Shown in pieces: positions 51,728 through 60,446 of a stretch of 64,000 nucleotides of DNA (position 1 is the stretch's first letter; each line of letters starts with the position of its first letter). The notes under the pieces were generated by a model, which ran no database searches, was not told the origin of the DNA, and saw nothing but the letters and a program-made list of their open reading frames with translations. This DNA comes from DASQPR01 sp035713725 (GTDB lineage: Bacteria > Actinomycetota > Actinomycetes > Mycobacteriales > Micromonosporaceae). The translations under genes were made by a program, and so were the position numbers. The stretch lies in the NCBI GenBank assembly GCA_035713725.1, contig DASTMZ010000137.1:1-64000 (forward strand). Direction: 5' to 3'.

Positions 51728-52459
51728 GTGGGAACGGTCGAAAGCTGGTTGTCCAGCGTGCCAGACGGCCCGATGTACGTGATCCTCGCGATCGTCATCG
51801 GCATGGAGAGCATGGGCATACCCGTGCCCGGCGAGATCGCGCTCGTTTCCGCGGCACTGCTTGCCGTGTCTGGCCACGTCGACATCTTCTGGGTCGCGGT
51901 CGCGGCGACGCTCGGCGCGATCATCGGAGACTCGATCGGATATGCCGTCGGCCGTCGGGGTGGCCGATCGTTCCTGGAGCGGATGGGACGGCGCTTCCCG
52001 CGTCACCTCGGCCCACCGCAAATCGCCAGCGCGGAACGGACGTTCCAGCGGTGGGGCGTGGCCGCGATCTTCTTCGGCCGCTTCATTGCGCTGCTGCGCA
52101 TACTCGCCGGCCCGCTCGCCGGCGCGCTGCGGGTGCCGTACCCGAAATTCCTGGCCGCGAACGCCGCCGGCGGTGCGGTGTGGGCGACCGGCACCGCGCT
52201 GCTGGTCTATTACGTCGGCAAGGCCGCGGAGACCTGGTTATCTCGCTTCAGCTGGGTCGCCCTGGCGGTGGCCGTGGTCGGTGGCGTGGTCACGACGCTG
52301 GTGCTGCGGCACCGGGCGCACAAGCGTTTCGAGGCGGTCGCCGGCCAGCTGGCGCACACGCGCACATCCGGTGACAATGCCGACGACGCGGACGCGGCCG
52401 GTGTCGACGCGGACCCGTCGCGGAGCGGGGCGGTCGGTCCGCCCGGCCCGACCACATGA
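51728..52459 (+). CDS. DedA-family membrane protein
   Basis: A 243-residue DedA/SNARE-associated family protein, thought to flip undecaprenyl phosphate or phospholipids. Family motifs are ESMGIPVPGEIALV, GAIIGDSIGYAVGRRGG, FFGRFIALLRILAGPLAGAL and ANAAGGAVWATGTALLVYYVG, with about five membrane helices; the last ~40 residues are charged and acidic. The GTG start is preceded by GGGGGAG. Its stop overlaps the next start (ATGA), coupling it to a FolC-like ligase. Confidence 0.9.
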   Translation: MGTVESWLSSVPDGPMYVILAIVIGMESMGIPVPGEIALVSAALLAVSGHVDIFWVAVAATLGAIIGDSIGYAVGRRGGRSFLERMGRRFPRHLGPPQIASAERTFQRWGVAAIFFGRFIALLRILAGPLAGALRVPYPKFLAANAAGGAVWATGTALLVYYVGKAAETWLSRFSWVALAVAVVGGVVTTLVLRHRAHKRFEAVAGQLAHTRTSGDNADDADAAGVDADPSRSGAVGPPGPTT

Positions 52460-53802
52460 GACCGACGGTCGGTCCGTGGTCCAGGCACGATGACATCTGG
52501 CGCTACCTGGACGAGCTCGCCGTCGGTCCGCCGGTGCCACGCGCCCGAACGCTGCACCGGATGCGCGGCCTCGTCGACGCACTCGGACGGCCGCAGCAGG
52601 TGTTCCCGTCGATCCACGTGACCGGTACGAATGGGAAGGGTTCGACGGTCGCGTACGCCGCGGCACTGCTCACCGGCAGCGGACTGCGGGTCGGCACGTA
52701 CACCAGCCCGCACCTGCACCACCTCACCGAACGGGTACGCGTTGACGGCCAGCCGGTCGACCAGGACCGGATGGGTGACGCGATCGCTCGCGTGGTGAAG
52801 GCGGCACCCGACGGCGTCGATCACAGCTGGTTCGAGGTCATCACGGCGGCGGCGTACGTCCTGCTCGCCGAATCGGAGATCGATGTCGCCGTGGTCGAGG
52901 TCGGTGCGCTCGGCCGGGTGGACGCCACGAACGTCATCGACGCATCGGTGGCCGTGATCACGAACATCGAAATCGAGCACGCCGACCGGGCCGGGCCGAC
53001 TCGGCGTCACATCGCCATCGAGAAGTCGGGCATCGTACGACCCGGTGCCACGCTCGTGCTCGGCGAGCCGGACCGGTCACTGGCTGACATCTGGTCGGCG
53101 CGGCGGGCCGGTCGAATCGTCCGTACCGGCGCGGACTACGGCGCGCGAAACCGTCGGCGTACCGAGTCGGGTACGTTCGCCGACCTGTGGACGCCGTGGG
53201 CGGAGCGCGACGCGGTACGGATCGGCGCAGCCGGTGCGTACCAGTGCGCAAACGCAGCCAGCGCGCTCGCCGCCGCCGAGGCATACCTGGGCCATGCGAT
53301 GGACCCGCCAGCGGTCGCGTCGGCGCTCGCGAACACCCGGGTCGGCGGGCGCTGGGACGTGGTCGGCCACCGTCCGACGATCGTGCTCGACGCGGCACAC
53401 AACGCGGCCGGTGCCGCCGCGGTCGCGGGTACCGTCGCCGAGGAGTTGGCCGACCTTCGGCCGCGAGTCCTCGTGGTCGGCGTACGCGGACGCCGATCGC
53501 CGGCCGGGCTGCTTGCCGCGCTGCGGCCGGCGCAGTTCGACCACGTCGTGTGCACCGAGCCACCGGCCGCGGACGCGTGCCCGGCCGGCATGGTCGCCGC
53601 CGCGCTACGGGAGCCGCCCGCCGGCGGCTGCTCGCTGAGTGCCGCCGGCCACGCGCTGCCCGAGTCGATCTCCGTCGAGGCGGTGCCCGCCTGGCCGGAC
53701 GCGCTCGCCCGGGCCGGCGATCTCGCCGGTGCGACCGGCGCGGTGCTCGTGACCGGGTCGCTCTACCTGGTCGGCGCGGCACACGGCGCGCTAGTCGGGT
53801 AG
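52456..53802 (+). CDS. FolC-like Mur ligase family protein (folylpolyglutamate synthase paralogue)
   Basis: A 448-residue protein with the FolC/Mur ligase layout. P-loop VTGTNGKGSTVAY (about 55-67), TSPHLHHLTERVRVDG and the central VITNIEIEHAD...IAIEKSGIVRPG are conserved, but the usual GLGGRLDATN motif is GALGRVDATN. DAAHNAAGAAAVAG and VVVGVRG-like segments finish the C-domain. True FolC glutamylates folate and usually sits next to valS. The altered motif and the overlap with DedA suggest a paralogue acting on another substrate. Confidence 0.8.
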   Translation: MRPTVGPWSRHDDIWRYLDELAVGPPVPRARTLHRMRGLVDALGRPQQVFPSIHVTGTNGKGSTVAYAAALLTGSGLRVGTYTSPHLHHLTERVRVDGQPVDQDRMGDAIARVVKAAPDGVDHSWFEVITAAAYVLLAESEIDVAVVEVGALGRVDATNVIDASVAVITNIEIEHADRAGPTRRHIAIEKSGIVRPGATLVLGEPDRSLADIWSARRAGRIVRTGADYGARNRRRTESGTFADLWTPWAERDAVRIGAAGAYQCANAASALAAAEAYLGHAMDPPAVASALANTRVGGRWDVVGHRPTIVLDAAHNAAGAAAVAGTVAEELADLRPRVLVVGVRGRRSPAGLLAALRPAQFDHVVCTEPPAADACPAGMVAAALREPPAGGCSLSAAGHALPESISVEAVPAWPDALARAGDLAGATGAVLVTGSLYLVGAAHGALVG

Positions 53803-53848
53803 CCGATCAGTAGCGCAGCCGCGAGGCACCAAACGACAGCACAGCCGT

Positions 53849-54196
53849 TCAGACCGGGCGGCGTCCGGCGAATCCGCAGTCCTCCCGGTGGTACCACCCG
53901 ATGTCGTCGTCACCCTCGAGCCAGCACCACAGCACTCGTATGCCGTCCCGCTCACCCGGAAAGTCGAGCAGCAGCGGCGCGTACCCCTTGAGTTGGATGT
54001 CCTCGCCGGAGATGGCTTCGAGTTCGGCGTACAAGCGAGCTTCCAAGGCCTTGGCCTCGGCGAGCCCGCCGCGGTCGCTGCGGCCGTGCGCGTCCAGATC
54101 CCCGCGAAGCTCGGCCAGGTCGGCGCGGATCGCCACGATCTCGTCGAGATGCGGACGGAGCCGCCGCAACCGCTCGCGCGCCTCCCGCAACTCCAT
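53849..54196 (-). CDS. DUF2203 family protein
   Basis: A 115-residue protein. The N-terminal half is helical (ELREARERLRRLRPHLDEIVAIRADLAELRGDL, then LAEAKALEARLYAELEAI), the C-terminal half has IQLKGYAPLLLDFPGERDGIRVLWCWLEGDDDIGWYH, which is the DUF2203 signature. Function unknown. Start ATG 54196. It follows the anti-sigma candidate by 35 bp on the same strand and may be in its transcript. Confidence 0.83.
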   Translation of the reverse strand: MELREARERLRRLRPHLDEIVAIRADLAELRGDLDAHGRSDRGGLAEAKALEARLYAELEAISGEDIQLKGYAPLLLDFPGERDGIRVLWCWLEGDDDIGWYHREDCGFAGRRPV

Positions 54197-54231
54197 GTGC
54201 CTCAGTATGCCGGCGCGGTCTCGGCCGTGGG

Positions 54232-55044
54232 CTACGCGGCGTGTCGCTGCGTCCGGGTCGGGTGCTCGCCCATCGACGCCGCCGGGATATCGGGCGCATC
54301 GGGCCACGGTGGGGCCTCGCGCTCCGAGTCATCGTGGGCGTCGAGTCGCCAAGCGGACGGCTCCGACCGCCGTCGCGCGCCGGGCGGCGCGTCGAATGTC
54401 AACGACGGACGGGACATCGCGACGATCACCGCGTAGCCGGCGAGGATCAGCAGATGGCTGCCGAGCCGGGCGGCGGTGACCGTACCGTGCACGAGATCGT
54501 CGATGCTCAGCACCGTCAGAACACCGACGAACGCGGTCAGCAGCGGCAGCAACGCCGACGGTCGGGTGCGACGCCACGCGATGAACAGGAAGCTCGCACC
54601 CACGGCGGCGTTCCACGCCGCGAACTCGTGGGTCATGTGCATGACCGTTTCGTCGGTTCCGCCCATCGGACCGGCCAACTGACCGGCGGCGAGCAGCACC
54701 TGTCCGGCACCGAGCAGCGCGAGCACCAGCCGCAGCGCTCGCGCGATCCGCGCCCGGGTCGGCCGTGGCGTCGCGTCCAGCACGCTGTCGGATACGCCCT
54801 GGCTGGAAGTGACCGTGCTGTCAAGCCGGGCGAGACGCGTGACGGTGACGGCGTCCGCGTACCACTGCCGGCACTCGGCGCACGTGGCAAGGTGCGCGTC
54901 GACCGCGGCCGCGTCGATTCGGCCGGAAGCTTCGCGTGCGGCCCTTCCGGGCCAACGATCCGGGTCCGATGCCAACCAAGCGTCGCCGAGATCCTCGCCG
55001 TCGAGCCGGGCCGACAACGCCTCCCGCCATGCCGTGCACGTCAC
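54232..55044 (-). CDS. Zinc-finger anti-sigma factor candidate with membrane domain
   Basis: About 270 residues. The N-terminal zf-HC2 domain reads CTAWREALSARLDGED...VDAHLATCAECRQWYADA, giving the HxxxCxxC zinc motif of RsrA-like anti-sigma factors. The rest has several membrane helices (LRLVLALLGAGQVLLAA, LLPLLTAFVGVLTVLS, LLILAGYAVIVAM) and a charged tail. Homologues start just before the first cysteine, so GTG 55044 is chosen; the frame extends to 55095. It is divergent from SigC, 84 bp away, so it probably inhibits it. A GGAAC motif at 55079-55075 on its strand could be an ECF -35 box. Confidence 0.8.
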   Translation of the reverse strand: MTCTAWREALSARLDGEDLGDAWLASDPDRWPGRAAREASGRIDAAAVDAHLATCAECRQWYADAVTVTRLARLDSTVTSSQGVSDSVLDATPRPTRARIARALRLVLALLGAGQVLLAAGQLAGPMGGTDETVMHMTHEFAAWNAAVGASFLFIAWRRTRPSALLPLLTAFVGVLTVLSIDDLVHGTVTAARLGSHLLILAGYAVIVAMSRPSLTFDAPPGARRRSEPSAWRLDAHDDSEREAPPWPDAPDIPAASMGEHPTRTQRHAA

Positions 55045-55127
55045 CCAAGCAATGTCGTCATGTCGCGCCGAAAAGTTCCCGACCGCGCCGTCCACGTGTC
55101 GCGCTGGCGCGGCTACGCTCTAGCGTC

Positions 55128-55721
55128 ATGGTCCGGTCCGGCTACGACGACGAAGCCGTGACACGCGCCGCGCTCGCGGCGAAGGCCGGAGACCGGGCCG
55201 CGGCGTCGGCGTTTGTCGAGATGACCCAGCGCACGGTGCGCGGATTTCTCGCTCATCTGTGTGCGCCGTCCGACCTCGACGATCTGACGCAAGAGACATA
55301 TCTGCGGGCGCTGCGGTCGCTGCGAGGGTTTGCCGGACGTTCTTCCGCGCGCACCTGGTTGCTCGCGATCGCGCGGAACGTGGCGGCCGACCACGTGCGT
55401 GCCGCGGTTCGGCGGCCACGGCCGGCGTCCCTCGACGCGCGTGACCCGAGCGCGGCGACGCCGCGAACCCTGCGTACCGGCGGCTTCGACGACGGTGTCG
55501 CCCTGCGTCATTTGCTCGAAGGCCTAGCACCCGACCGCCGTGAGGCGTTCATCGCGACCCAGGTGCTCGGTCTGAGCTACGCCGAGGCCGCCGAGGTGTG
55601 TGGCTGTCCGATCGGCACGATCCGATCGCGTGTCGCGCGGGCGCGCGAGGATCTGGTCACCGCCTACCGGCACGGACGGCCCGACCAGGCGCCGGTGGCC
55701 CGGTCCGGCGACGTGGTGTGA
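55128..55721 (+). CDS. sigC: RNA polymerase ECF sigma factor SigC-like
   Basis: A 197-residue ECF sigma factor. Region 2: GDRAAASAFVEMTQRTVRGFLAHL, LDDLTQETYLRALRSLRGFAGRSSARTWLLAIARN; region 4: APDRREAFIATQVLGLSYAEAAEVCGCPIGTIRSRVARAREDLV. It matches the actinobacterial SigC group. A TACGCT -10-like element at 55114-55119 lies eight bases before the ATG, so the transcript may be leaderless. The divergent zinc-finger membrane protein is its likely anti-sigma factor. Confidence 0.88.
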   Translation: MVRSGYDDEAVTRAALAAKAGDRAAASAFVEMTQRTVRGFLAHLCAPSDLDDLTQETYLRALRSLRGFAGRSSARTWLLAIARNVAADHVRAAVRRPRPASLDARDPSAATPRTLRTGGFDDGVALRHLLEGLAPDRREAFIATQVLGLSYAEAAEVCGCPIGTIRSRVARAREDLVTAYRHGRPDQAPVARSGDVV

Positions 55722-55757
55722 TGCGGTCCGTCGAGCTGGTGTGACGCGCTGCGTCGC

Positions 55758-56270
55758 TCACGACCAGAGTTCGAACGGTTCGTCGATCTCCTCGGCACGC
55801 AAATGCGCGGCGAGGAACTCCGGAAGCCGTCCGGGATAGAACAATTCGGTGCTCGACGACACTTCGGCGACTGGCCACCAGCGGCTCGCCGAATAGTCCT
55901 CGCGCTCGTAGTCGAGCTGGCCGGAGATGTCGGGCTCCGCGCCGCGCTGGTCAAGCCGGGCGGTCACCACGACCTCATGCTGCAGTCGCCGGGCACCGCG
56001 ATAACGGAACGTCGCGGTCCGCCGCCACGTGGGCTTGGACACCTGCGCGGGTACGACGACGATGCCGGTCTCCTCGCGCAGCTCCCGGATCGCTGCGTCG
56101 AGGTACGTCTCGTCCGGCTCGATGCCGCCACCTGGCAGCTCCCACCACGACCTGCGATGGTTCGTGTGCCACGTACGGAACAGCAGGATCCGCTCGTCCG
56201 CGTCGAGCACGACGACCCGCACCGCGTCGCGCTCCTCGATGCGCAGGCCGTCATCGGGCAGCAACATCAT
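55758..56270 (-). CDS. NUDIX hydrolase
   Basis: A 170-residue NUDIX protein cleaving nucleoside diphosphate-linked substrates. The Nudix box is complete: GGGIEPDETYLDAAIRELREETG. RVVVLDADERILLFRTW and SWWELPGG are standard. GGGAAGAG precedes the ATG at 56270 (MMLLPDD). The C-terminal part EVSSSTELFYPGRLPEFLAAHL is less conserved. It lies downstream of lepB on the same strand, separated by a tandem repeat. Confidence 0.88.
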   Translation of the reverse strand: MMLLPDDGLRIEERDAVRVVVLDADERILLFRTWHTNHRRSWWELPGGGIEPDETYLDAAIRELREETGIVVVPAQVSKPTWRRTATFRYRGARRLQHEVVVTARLDQRGAEPDISGQLDYEREDYSASRWWPVAEVSSSTELFYPGRLPEFLAAHLRAEEIDEPFELWS

Positions 56271-56311
56271 TGACTCTTCCCGCAAACGCTTCGATGTCAC
56301 GGCAAGGGCAG

Positions 56312-56391
56312 GTGTGCCGACCGAAGGTCCAGGCACTTCGACTGGCGAAGAGTGTGCCGACCAACGGTCCAGGCACTTTGACTAGCGAAGA
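56312..56391 (+). repeat. Two 40-bp tandem repeats after lepB
   Basis: 56312-56351 and 56352-56391 match at 36 of 40 bases (GTGTGCCGACC start, GCGAAGA end). Each unit contains a short inverted repeat (CTTCG...CGAAG in the first). The array ends one base from the lepB stop, so it may act in transcript ending. Confidence 0.85.
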
Positions 56392-56392
56392 G

Positions 56393-57076
56393 TTAGGGCG
56401 CGTTCGGTACCGCGTCGAACGCCTTTGGCACGGTCAGCCAGGTCGCCCGGCCCGGCGGCCAGAACAGCACGAACGCTCGCCCGATCACCGACGAAATCGG
56501 GATCGTCGCTTCCTTGATGTCGCCCGTCTGTTGGTAGTGATAGCGGGAGTCGGCCGACTCCACACGGTTGTCGCCCATCACCCACAACCGACCGGGCGGC
56601 ACGTCGATGGTGAACGTGTTCGGGCTCGCGGGCGCGTTCGGCCCGGCATCCGGATCGAGGTACGGCTCGTCGATGACGACACCGTTGACCATCAGGTGAC
56701 CGTTCGTGCAGCAGGTGACGTGATCGCCGGGTACGCCGATGACGCGCTTGACGAAGTCCTTCTCGTTCTCGGCGGTACGCCAGTCGAGCGGTGACGTGAA
56801 GACGATCACCTCACCGCGGCGTGGCGACCGGAAATCGTAGACGAGCTTGTTGACCAGCACGCGGTCGTTGATGTTGAGCGTGTGCTCCATCGACTCGGAC
56901 GGCACATAGAACGTTTGCAGGACGAACGTACGCACCAGCAGCGCAACGACGACCGCCGCGCCGATCAGGATCGGCAACTCCTTCCAGAAGTTGCCCTTGA
57001 AGCTGCTGGGCCGAGCATGACGGCGTCCCTGCGGCGGGGTCGGCGTCGGGGGAGGATCCGTCTGCACGTCGGTCAC
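56393..57076 (-). CDS. lepB: Signal peptidase I
   Basis: A 227-residue type I signal peptidase that cleaves signal peptides at the outer face of the membrane. A Pro-rich cytoplasmic N-terminus, one membrane helix (LPILIGAAVVVALLVRTFVL), the catalytic serine in YVPSESMEHTL, the lysine in FVKRVIGVPGDHV and the GDNR box (WVMGDNRVES) are all present. The C-terminus IGRAFVLFWPPGRATWL fits the family. It precedes nothing obviously secretory; mraY lies upstream by 54 bp. Confidence 0.95.
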   Translation of the reverse strand: MTDVQTDPPPTPTPPQGRRHARPSSFKGNFWKELPILIGAAVVVALLVRTFVLQTFYVPSESMEHTLNINDRVLVNKLVYDFRSPRRGEVIVFTSPLDWRTAENEKDFVKRVIGVPGDHVTCCTNGHLMVNGVVIDEPYLDPDAGPNAPASPNTFTIDVPPGRLWVMGDNRVESADSRYHYQQTGDIKEATIPISSVIGRAFVLFWPPGRATWLTVPKAFDAVPNAP

Positions 57077-57130
57077 GCCGCGAGCTTACGTGCCGTAGCT
57101 GTAAGTTCGCTCACCGAGTTGGTGTGGCAT

Positions 57131-58228
57131 TCATCCAACGTGGGCTAGGAAATCTCCGTAGAAAAGTCCCAATCCGACCGCAACCCCGATGCCGGCGATG
57201 ATCCAGAAGCGGACCACGATGTTGACCTCACTCCACCCGGCCTGCTCGAAGTGGTGCTGGAGCGGGGACATGAGGAACACGCGTTTGCGCGTCGTCTTGT
57301 ACGACGTGTACTGGATGATCCGCGACGCCGTGATGATCACGAAGAGCAGCGCGATGATCGGCAGCAGCAGCACGGTACGGGTCGCCACCGCCTGCCCCGC
57401 GATCAAGCCGCCGAGCGCCATGGAGCCGGTGTCGCCCATGATGATTCGCGCCGGCGACGTGTTCCACCATAGGAATCCCGCGCACGCACCGGCGGCCGCG
57501 CCAGCGATCATGGTGGTCTCGAGCGGATCTCGGGTCGTGTAGCAGTACGAGAAGTGGGTCGCCGTGTCGGCGCACCAGTGCCGGTACTGCCAGAACGAGA
57601 TCATCATGTACGCGAACAGGACGACGACCGCCGTACCGGTGGCAAGCCCGTCGAGCCCGTCGCTCAGGTTCACACCGTTGGTGGTCGCCATGACCACCAC
57701 GATGAACAGCACCACGGCACCGATCTCGCCGATGTGCGCCCAGCTCAGGTCGCGAATGTACGACAACGTCGTGCTGCTGACCGTGAGGCCGGCGGTGCTC
57801 TTCTCGGTCAGCGCGAGCGCGCCGAACGCCGCGCCGACGCCGATCTGGCCCAGGATCTTCCAGCGGCCGGCGAGGCCCGCGCTGTTTTGGCGCGACACCT
57901 TGAGGAAGTCGTCGAGGAAGCCGATGGCGCCACAGCCGACCATCAACCCGAGCAGTACGAGCCCGGTCATCGTCGGACCGGGCGGCACGATCTGCTCGGC
58001 AGGCAGCGTCTTGAGGACGACGTGCCCGGCAACGTACGCGATGAGCGTCGCAGCGGTGAACACGATGCCGCCCATGGTCGGCGTCCCGACCTTCGCGCGG
58101 TGGCCGTCCGGCATGACGTCGCGGATCGGCTGACCCAGGCGAAGGCTGCGGAAGATCCGGATGGCGATCGGCGTGCCGAACAGCGTGAGAACGAACGCAA
58201 CCGCCGCCGCGACGATCACCGCGCGCAT
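57131..58228 (-). CDS. mraY: Phospho-MurNAc-pentapeptide transferase
   Basis: A 365-residue, about ten-helix membrane enzyme transferring phospho-MurNAc-pentapeptide to undecaprenyl phosphate (lipid I). All MraY motifs are visible: [53 protein letters not shown] and [16 protein letters not shown]. It is not flanked by mur or fts genes; lepB follows after 54 bp. It could be the only copy moved from the dcw cluster or a second copy, perhaps conferring tolerance to MraY inhibitors. Confidence 0.95.
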   Translation of the reverse strand: MRAVIVAAAVAFVLTLFGTPIAIRIFRSLRLGQPIRDVMPDGHRAKVGTPTMGGIVFTAATLIAYVAGHVVLKTLPAEQIVPPGPTMTGLVLLGLMVGCGAIGFLDDFLKVSRQNSAGLAGRWKILGQIGVGAAFGALALTEKSTAGLTVSSTTLSYIRDLSWAHIGEIGAVVLFIVVVMATTNGVNLSDGLDGLATGTAVVVLFAYMMISFWQYRHWCADTATHFSYCYTTRDPLETTMIAGAAAGACAGFLWWNTSPARIIMGDTGSMALGGLIAGQAVATRTVLLLPIIALLFVIITASRIIQYTSYKTTRKRVFLMSPLQHHFEQAGWSEVNIVVRFWIIAGIGVAVGLGLFYGDFLAHVG

Positions 58229-58360
58229 GACGCCGGTGCTCCGCTTCGGTTTCGCACGCTCTGCTCCTGTCGGTTCAACCGCCGGACGTCAACCTACATC
58301 GACAGGTCGAACCGCGGTACGGACGCGACCGGCGACGCCGCGGTGACACCACTCGAAAAG

Positions 58361-58429
58361 TCATGGTGACGTCACTCTTGACATCACAGCGACGTCATGG
58401 TGACAATATCTGCATGACAAATGACGTCA
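58361..58429 (+). promoter_or_regulatory. Promoter embedded in an array of TGACGTCA palindromes
   Basis: TGACGTCA occurs at 58367-58374 and 58422-58429, with near copies at 58380-58387 (TGACATCA) and 58390-58397 (CGACGTCA); TCATGGTGAC is directly repeated at 58361 and 58395. TTGACA (58378-58383), 18 bp, GACAAT (58402-58407) forms a promoter whose expected start is the ATG at 58414. The sites flank and overlap the promoter, as a repressor's would. Confidence 0.6.
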
Positions 58430-58584
58430 GCACCTTCAGTGAATGCATCACCAACACCACCCGCACCCGGAACGGACTCGCCCGGTTCTGGCCGCGCACC
58501 CGCGGTCGCGGCTGGGGCGACCCGCACACCCGCTACTCAGGCAGCGCGAACGTCGCGGTGAGCCTGTCGCGGGTGCCGCGGTGA
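58414..58584 (+). CDS. Small hypothetical protein, possibly leaderless
   Basis: A putative 56-residue protein (MTNDVSTFSECITNTTRTRN at the start, then basic and Arg/Gly-rich). No family is recognised. The support is positional: a promoter in the TGACGTCA array predicts a transcript starting at this ATG. Its stop overlaps a GTG (GTGA, 58581) opening a 75-codon frame that ends at 58808, of low complexity and doubtful. It may be a leader peptide or spurious. Confidence 0.35.
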   Translation: MTNDVSTFSECITNTTRTRNGLARFWPRTRGRGWGDPHTRYSGSANVAVSLSRVPR

Positions 58585-58891
58585 TCCGGATCCGGTTCGC
58601 GAGCCCGCCCGGGTGCGACACGTCGAGCCCGGGCACCGGCGGTCGATCCGACCGAGCCGCTACCACCGCCACCCGTACCCCCGATGTCGTGTCGCTCCGC
58701 AACCGCAGGCCGGCGGACGCCGCCGGCCTAACCCCGGCCAACGGCCAACGATCCGACGGCCAACGGTCCGACAAACCTGGCAGCAACGGTCGAGCCTCGC
58801 CGACATGAACGGTCGAGGCTCGACCACGACACCGCCCCGCCAGTCGTCGACATCTCGAGTTGCGCCCGACGAATAACGCGTTCGCGCCGAG
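58585..58891. other. Gap without a supported gene
   Basis: Between the small frame at 58414 and the MFS gene. It contains an uncertain GTG frame (58581-58808) and the short repeat CAACGATCCGACGGC / CAACGGTCCGAC near 58745-58770. I see no promoter or terminator worth annotating. Confidence 0.4.
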
Positions 58892-60424
58892 ATGTCGGCG
58901 CTGGTAGGTTCGCCCACCGTGGGGGGTGCGGAGCTGGAACCGAGCGAGAAGGCCGCCAGCCGCACCGAAGAGTCGATCCCGAGCGGGTCGAACCCGAAGC
59001 CACCCAACGGAACGCCGCGCGCACCGCGCGAGCGGCCGGGCGGTGCGGGCGAGAAGCTCGGCGACAAATTCGTCAAGCTCTGGTCGGCTAGCACCACCTC
59101 GGCCATCGGCAGCGTGCTGGCCAGTGTCGCCACCCCGCTGCTGGTCGCGTCCCGGACCAGCAATCCACTCGTCGTATCGGCGGCTGCCACCATCGCATGG
59201 TTGCCATGGCTGCTCTTCGCGCTGCCAAGCGGCGTACTCGTCGATCGGCTCGACCGTCGCCGTGTCATGGTCACTATCGACTGGGCTCGCGTCGGCGCGC
59301 TTGCCGTTCTCGGCGTCGCCTTGGTAGCCGGCCACGCAAGCATCGCGCTGCTGTTCGCGGTGCTGTTCATCGTCAGCGTCGGTGAGGTCGCATTCCGGTC
59401 GGCTAGTCAGGCCTTCGTGCCCTCGATCGTGCCGGCGCCGCTGCTCGAGCGCGCCAACGGCTGGCTCGCCGGTGGTTCGATGCTCACCGCCGGCCTGTTC
59501 GCCGGTCCACTCGCCGGTTTCCTCTTCGCGGTGACGCCGAGCCTGCCGTTCATCGTGAATGCCGGGACGTACGCGGCTAGCGCGATCTTGATCGGCATGA
59601 TCGGCGGAACGTTCCGCGTGAACCGCCGGTCGCAGTCCGTGGCCCCAGCAACCGACGAGCCGGTGTCAGCGACGCCACACCCGTCGGTGTGGACGGACAT
59701 GGTCGGCGGGCTCCGATTCCTGATCCAGCAACGGCTGCTGCGGACGATGGCCGTCCTGATCGGCCTGTTGAATGTCACGCTGACCGCCGCGCTCGCCGTA
59801 TTGGTACTGCTCGCCAAGGAGCGGCTGCACCTCGGCTCGATCGGATTCGGCGCGCTATCCAGTTGCCTCGCGGTCGGCGGTCTTCTCGGGTCCGTGTTCG
59901 GCGACCGCATCATTCGGTGGGTCAGCGCGACCTGGACGATCCGCGTCGGCTTGCTCGTCGAGGCCGGGTTCCATCTGGTACTGGCAACGTCCCACAGCGC
60001 GTACACGGTGGGCGTCGCGTTCCTCGCGTTCGGCGTACACGGCGCGCTCTGGACGATCGCATCCGTCTCGCTTCGCCAACGGCTCACGCCGCCGGACATG
60101 CTCGGCCGGGTCGGCAGCGCTTCGATGTTCGTGGGCGCCGGCGGCAACTGTGTCGGCGCGATCCTCGGCGGTGCGCTGGCGTCCGGCTTCGGACTCGCCA
60201 CGCCCTACTGGGTCGGTTTCGTGGTAGCGGTTGTGGTGTCCGCGACGACCTGGCGAGTGTTCAATCGTGCCGCGGTCGCGGCGGCGTATGCCACGCCGCA
60301 TGGTGGAGTTGCCGCGGATGAGCCCGCCGAGGGCAGGCCGGTCGGTTCGGGCCAGCCGGTCGTCGCGCCGATCGGTTCGGGCGAGCCGATCGCCGCCGAG
60401 TCGACATCGGCCACGGGCGCCTAA
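58892..60424 (+). CDS. MFS exporter (EntS/MFS_3 type)
   Basis: A 510-residue major facilitator protein with about twelve helices. After an unusually long, Pro/Gly-rich cytoplasmic N-terminus (about 50 residues), KLWSASTTSAIGSVLASVATPLLVA begins helix 1; LPSGVLVDRLDRRRVMV is the loop 2-3 signature, and GEVAFRSASQAFVPSIV with LLERANGWL matches the enterobactin-exporter-like MFS_3 group. The C-terminus is a PVGSGQPV/PIGSGEPI repeat tail. Likely a small-molecule or drug exporter; no linked biosynthetic genes. Confidence 0.87.
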   Translation: MSALVGSPTVGGAELEPSEKAASRTEESIPSGSNPKPPNGTPRAPRERPGGAGEKLGDKFVKLWSASTTSAIGSVLASVATPLLVASRTSNPLVVSAAATIAWLPWLLFALPSGVLVDRLDRRRVMVTIDWARVGALAVLGVALVAGHASIALLFAVLFIVSVGEVAFRSASQAFVPSIVPAPLLERANGWLAGGSMLTAGLFAGPLAGFLFAVTPSLPFIVNAGTYAASAILIGMIGGTFRVNRRSQSVAPATDEPVSATPHPSVWTDMVGGLRFLIQQRLLRTMAVLIGLLNVTLTAALAVLVLLAKERLHLGSIGFGALSSCLAVGGLLGSVFGDRIIRWVSATWTIRVGLLVEAGFHLVLATSHSAYTVGVAFLAFGVHGALWTIASVSLRQRLTPPDMLGRVGSASMFVGAGGNCVGAILGGALASGFGLATPYWVGFVVAVVVSATTWRVFNRAAVAAAYATPHGGVAADEPAEGRPVGSGQPVVAPIGSGEPIAAESTSATGA

Positions 60425-60446
60425 CCGCGACGGGTACCCTTCGCGC

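Noticed and set aside
58581..58808. GTG frame overlapping the stop of the 56-codon gene (GTGA)
   Set aside because: The overlap hints at coupling, but the 75-residue product is low complexity with internal NGQRSDGQRSD repeats and no ribosome-binding site; not listed as a gene.
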